From: Batkoa obscura
Taxonomy: Eukaryota; Entomophthoromycota; Entomophthoromycetes; Entomophthorales; Batkoaceae
Reading direction: 5' to 3'
Length of the DNA stretch: 64,000 nt
NCBI GenBank assembly: GCA_030770535.1
Contig: JASVEC010000008.1
Span: 992,001 to 1,056,000, forward strand
Shown here: one piece after another, positions 61,168 through 64,000 of the stretch
Position numbering within the stretch: the first letter of the stretch is position 1
How the letters are laid out: each line of letters begins with the position of its first letter
Program-made: the position numbers and the translations under genes
The notes under the pieces: generated by a model
Told to the model about the DNA's origin: nothing
What the model saw: the letters and a program-made list of their open reading frames with translations, nothing else
The model's database searches: none

Positions 61168-61240
61168 ATTTTCTATAACAAATTTTCCGCTAAATAGCGC
61201 TTAAAAATGGAAAAAATAATGAAACCAAAAAAACATCCCC
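61168..61240 (+). repeat. MITE-A copy 7 (left end missing)
   Basis: Starts inside the element (TTTTCTATAACAAATTTTCC) and keeps the core TAAATAGCGCTTAAAAATGG and the right end AAACATCCCC followed by ATAT. Confidence 0.88.
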
Positions 61241-61764
61241 ATATCTAAAATATATAGTAAAAACCTGAGCAAAAAATATTTAAATAAGGAGCAATGTAGT
61301 TTTTGTTTAAATTTTTACTTAAACATATTTAAATATACTATGCTTTTAAATATGTGGTTAACTGGAGCAATGTGAAGCCAAAATTTTAATAGAATTAGTA
61401 TACTATACAATAACAAATAATATAAGCAAAAAGATATAGAATAAAATTTTTTTTATTGATATCAAAAGAAGCTAAAAAATAGTGCTTTTTAATGAGCAGT
61501 TTTTCTGTTATAATATGTTTTACTATATTTTTTGTAATAGTATTTAACTGGCTGGTTTTGGTTTTTAATTTCAGTATCTATAGTAATTTTCTCTTTTTAG
61601 TAAGTATTAAAATGTTAAATTTTTTTAATGAGTTAATAATATTTTTTATAATAAAAGCTCTACTTTTATGAATCTGCTTTTTTGATACTCTATAATGCTT
61701 ATTTAACAAATTATTTATATTTTTAATTTAATTAATATGATTTTTTTAAAGTAAATTAGAATAT

Positions 61765-61866
61765 CAAGGATGTATTTTTTTGTTTAATAAATAATTTTAC
61801 CAACAATTTTACCATTTAAATATTACTTAAAAAATGGAAAAAGTGATGAAATTAAAAAAAGTATCT
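61765..61866 (+). repeat. MITE-A copy 8
   Basis: Drifted ends (CAAGGATGTATTTTTTTG ... AAAAAAAGTATCT) but all inner blocks present; flanked by ATAT at 61761-61764 and by the ATAT shared with copy 9. Confidence 0.85.
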
Positions 61867-61870
61867 ATAT

Positions 61871-61966
61871 GGGGATGTATTTTTGTGTTTAAGGATTTCA
61901 CAAATAATTTTTCCGCTCAAATAGCGCTTAAAAGATGAAAAAAGTGATGAAGCTAAAAAACATCCC
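61871..61966 (+). repeat. MITE-A copy 9, in tandem with copy 8
   Basis: GGGGATGTATTTTTGTGTTT to AAAAAACATCCC, between ATAT 61867-61870 and ATAT 61967-61970. Head to tail with copy 8, with one ATAT between them. Confidence 0.9.
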
Positions 61967-62313
61967 ATATTAGCTTTTTCTTTTTTTTTTAACTCACTTA
62001 TTTTTACATTTAATAAAATTAATAATTTGATACTGTTATTTAATATTTGTTTTATTTATATTTTTAGCCTGATTCATTATTATATCTAGTGCTTTTAATG
62101 TATTTAAGGTTTAATTTATACATAAATTATTTATATTTATTTTAAAAAAATAAAAATCTTAAATCTTAAATTTATTTTAATTAGCATTATATCAGGATTT
62201 AAAAAAATTAAACCTAACTTTTTTGAAGCTTAATTATATATTTTATATTATAATGGACAAAACTACTTGCTGCTGCAACCAGTAACGCTTGCTTTTTATA
62301 TTTATAAAAATAT

Positions 62314-62585
62314 GGGGATGTTTTTTACCAATTGTCTCTTTTTGTTACTTTCTTAAATTTAGAAAATAGTTAACCAGTACACTGTTCAAATTTGAATGAG
62401 TGCTAGTAACTGTTCATTTTAATAAAAATCAGATCAATAAGCCTCAAATTAACATAGTATAGCAAATAGTTGGTTATAAAATTCATCATTGCCAGCGCAT
62501 ATTCAAACTTAAACAGCTGCATTAATCAGTTAATTTTAGATTTTAAAATAATAGTAAATAAGGGTAATAGATAAAAAACATTCCC
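62314..62585. repeat. MITE-B copy 2 (fold-back element)
   Basis: 272 bp, GGGGATGTTTTTTACCAATT to GATAAAAAACATTCCC. Arms of about 115 nt are inverted repeats: CTGTTCAAATTTGAATGAGT in the left arm answers CTGTTTAAGTTTGAATATGC when the right arm is read on the other strand. Aligns end to end with 17998-18267. Terminal GGGGATGTTTTTT is shared with MITE-A. Confidence 0.88.
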
Positions 62586-62875
62586 ATGTGTCGAAACATA
62601 AAACCAAGTAGTAGAGCTAAAGTTTAGCTGCTGGTATCTAATTTTAAATTTAGAATAGAACTTTATTACTTTGTATTTATAAATACAAAAATCTAGAAAA
62701 TCAAGGTAATCAAATTTGTAGATATTCAATATAAATACTCAACTTACATTTAAATTATATTAGCTATATTATGAAGTTTTGAAATTCCACATTTAGGACA
62801 AATTCTACTTTTTAAATTTATTAGAATTATATCATACAAGAATTTGAGATATGAATTGGGAAAAAAAGTACATAT

Positions 62876-62974
62876 GGGGATGTATTTTTTTGTTTAAGAA
62901 TTTTACTAATAATCTTTCCGCTCAAATAGCGCTTAAAAAATGGAAAAAGTAATGAAACTAAAAAAAACAGCCTC
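62876..62974 (+). repeat. MITE-A copy 10
   Basis: Near-consensus 99-bp copy: GGGGATGTATTTTTTTGTTT to AAAAAAACAGCCTC, between perfect ATAT tetramers inside the larger palindrome GTACATAT/ATATGTAC. Confidence 0.93.
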
Positions 62975-63162
62975 ATATGTACAAATTAAAAAGGTTAAAT
63001 GTAATTGTTATTTAGCATTTAGTTCTATCAATTTTATAAAAAAAACTTCAGCCAATAAAATCCCTTTTAAGCCAACATCGAATATGATTCCAAAAATTAG
63101 GAATTTTTAAAAAAGGATTGGCATCATTTATAGCCATTGTTTTTTTAAATTGAAAATAAAAG

Positions 63163-64000
63163 ATGAAAAATTTAACCAGCATTGAGGAGGTTGATGTTCG
63201 CCTTATAAATTACATTCGTCAACACGAATTTGACTTAATCAATGAATTATTTACATCGACTGGTAGTATTAACGAGACTTATTTTACAGATCCCAAAAAA
63301 TTCATTTATAACAAACCAATCATTGAGTTTACTTTTGAAGAAAGGAAGAAATTTCTTGAATTAGTGAACCAGACTTTAGAATATTTACCAGTGAATGAAA
63401 AGGAGGGTGAAAATGATATAAGTGAGTTTATGGAGGATAATAATAGTGCTGGAAAAAATTTGGGAGGGAAGAGTGAAGATAGAAGAAAGAAAATGGCTAC
63501 TGAAGGGGTAAAAAGAAAAGATGATACCTTTTTTTATTTAGATTTAACTGAAGAAGAAAAACTCATAATGAAACAAAGGTTGGAAAGCGAGTTAAAAGCA
63601 TATTCTAAATTAGAAATTAATGAAAGTTTTGGTCATGACAAAAAAGAGAACAAAATTAAAAAGAAAAAGGAGATATGGGAAGAAGTGGCGGATAGGTTAG
63701 ATAAAGAAAGAAATAAAGAAGAATTATTGAAGAATTATATTATTGATGCAGTTAAGAATGATCATGTTTTAAGAGAAGAGCTTGAAAGAAGTAAAGACCC
63801 TGAACTGGAAAATATTAAAAAATTAATGGATACTAAAGGGTAAAAAAATATTTATTTTTTTAAAAAAAAATTTAATAATATTAATTTAATTCAGATTTAA
63901 AGAGATCTCTAAATCAGGTATTGATATTTATTCTTTATTACTTAAAAAACCAAAGATAAATGAAAGTGAATATGAACAAAATCCAATAACAAAAGGATTA
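63163..64000 (+). CDS. unknown charged protein, truncated by the window end
   Basis: Exon 1 (63163-63839) encodes 225 full codons beginning MKNLTSIEEVDVRLINYIRQ; a 55-nt intron (63840-63894) follows, and exon 2 continues open to the window edge (FKEISKSGIDIYSLLLKKPK). The first 90 residues look folded (FTFEERKKFLELVNQTLEYL); the next part is Lys/Glu-rich and helical, with likely coiled coil near 150-220. I recognise no domain, signal peptide or membrane segment. The gene must continue beyond base 64000, so its true length is unknown. A CCAAT pentamer at 63052 is about 110 bp upstream. Confidence 0.7.

Larger units (their letters stand above)
61015..63162. other. 2.1-kb gene-free region dense in miniature elements
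   Basis: Holds four MITE-A copies and one MITE-B copy, about 640 of 2,150 bp. The rest is AT-rich with long T and A runs. No gene seen; a 67-codon minus frame at 62526-62729 overlaps MITE-B and is not convincing. Confidence 0.6.

Overview
The window looks like nuclear DNA of an early-diverging, very AT-rich fungus. Fungal markers are a velvet-domain regulator, a Cmc1/Cox11/Cox18 set, a Rqc1/TCF25 protein and a class V myosin with a DIL tail. Most genes carry many tiny introns (mostly 43-63 nt, GTAA(G)...TTTAG or ATAG), and the standard code fits everywhere. An Entomophthoromycotina-type genome (Conidiobolus-like) fits by memory of base composition and gene style, but that is inference. I reconstructed exon structures by hand. 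For twelve intron-bearing host genes the summed exon lengths divide by three, which supports the models: SEC4, RQC1, the SAM protein, the GPI protein, CDC43, TRS23, CMC1, PSMG4, COX18, VMA3, the LIM protein and the myosin.

Layout. 1-10.9 kb: Sec4/Rab8 GTPase, tRNA-Leu(UAA), a coiled-coil protein, Rqc1/TCF25 and a SAM-domain protein. 11-17 kb: two secreted-type genes (a GPI-anchored protein and an RNase T2) in gene-poor DNA. 18-21.7 kb: an intact-looking DNA transposon with 22-bp terminal inverted repeats (TIRs), an ATTA target duplication and a 567-aa transposase, next to related miniature elements. 21.8-28.5 kb: a graveyard of duplicated genes (apyrase, cyclopropane-synthase-like methyltransferase and alkenal reductase pseudogenes) around two live genes, a velvet factor and an alkenal reductase. 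29.2-37.4 kb: a dense array of six housekeeping genes in strictly alternating orientation (AVL9, CDC43, TRS23, COX11, CMC1, PSMG4). 38.3-49.8 kb: a gene-converted alkenal-reductase pseudogene, a giant intronless focadhesin-like ORF, the live methyltransferase and an unusual N/Q-rich RNase H-fold protein. 51.2-61 kb: COX18, V-ATPase subunit c, a two-LIM protein and myosin V. 61-64 kb: a cluster of miniature elements and an unfinished unknown gene.

Themes. Sec4, AVL9, TRAPP subunit Trs23 and myosin V all serve secretory-vesicle traffic. COX11, CMC1 and COX18 all serve cytochrome oxidase assembly. The most novel-looking parts are (1) a family of about 99-bp hairpin miniature elements (10 copies, nearly always at ATAT) whose ends match the resident transposon, plus a second 270-bp fold-back family (2 copies), (2) a sharp gene-conversion tract between two reductase copies 10 kb apart, and (3) a 743-aa protein joining an N/Q-rich basic tail, a possible Toprim-like segment and an RNase H fold with its acidic residues present.
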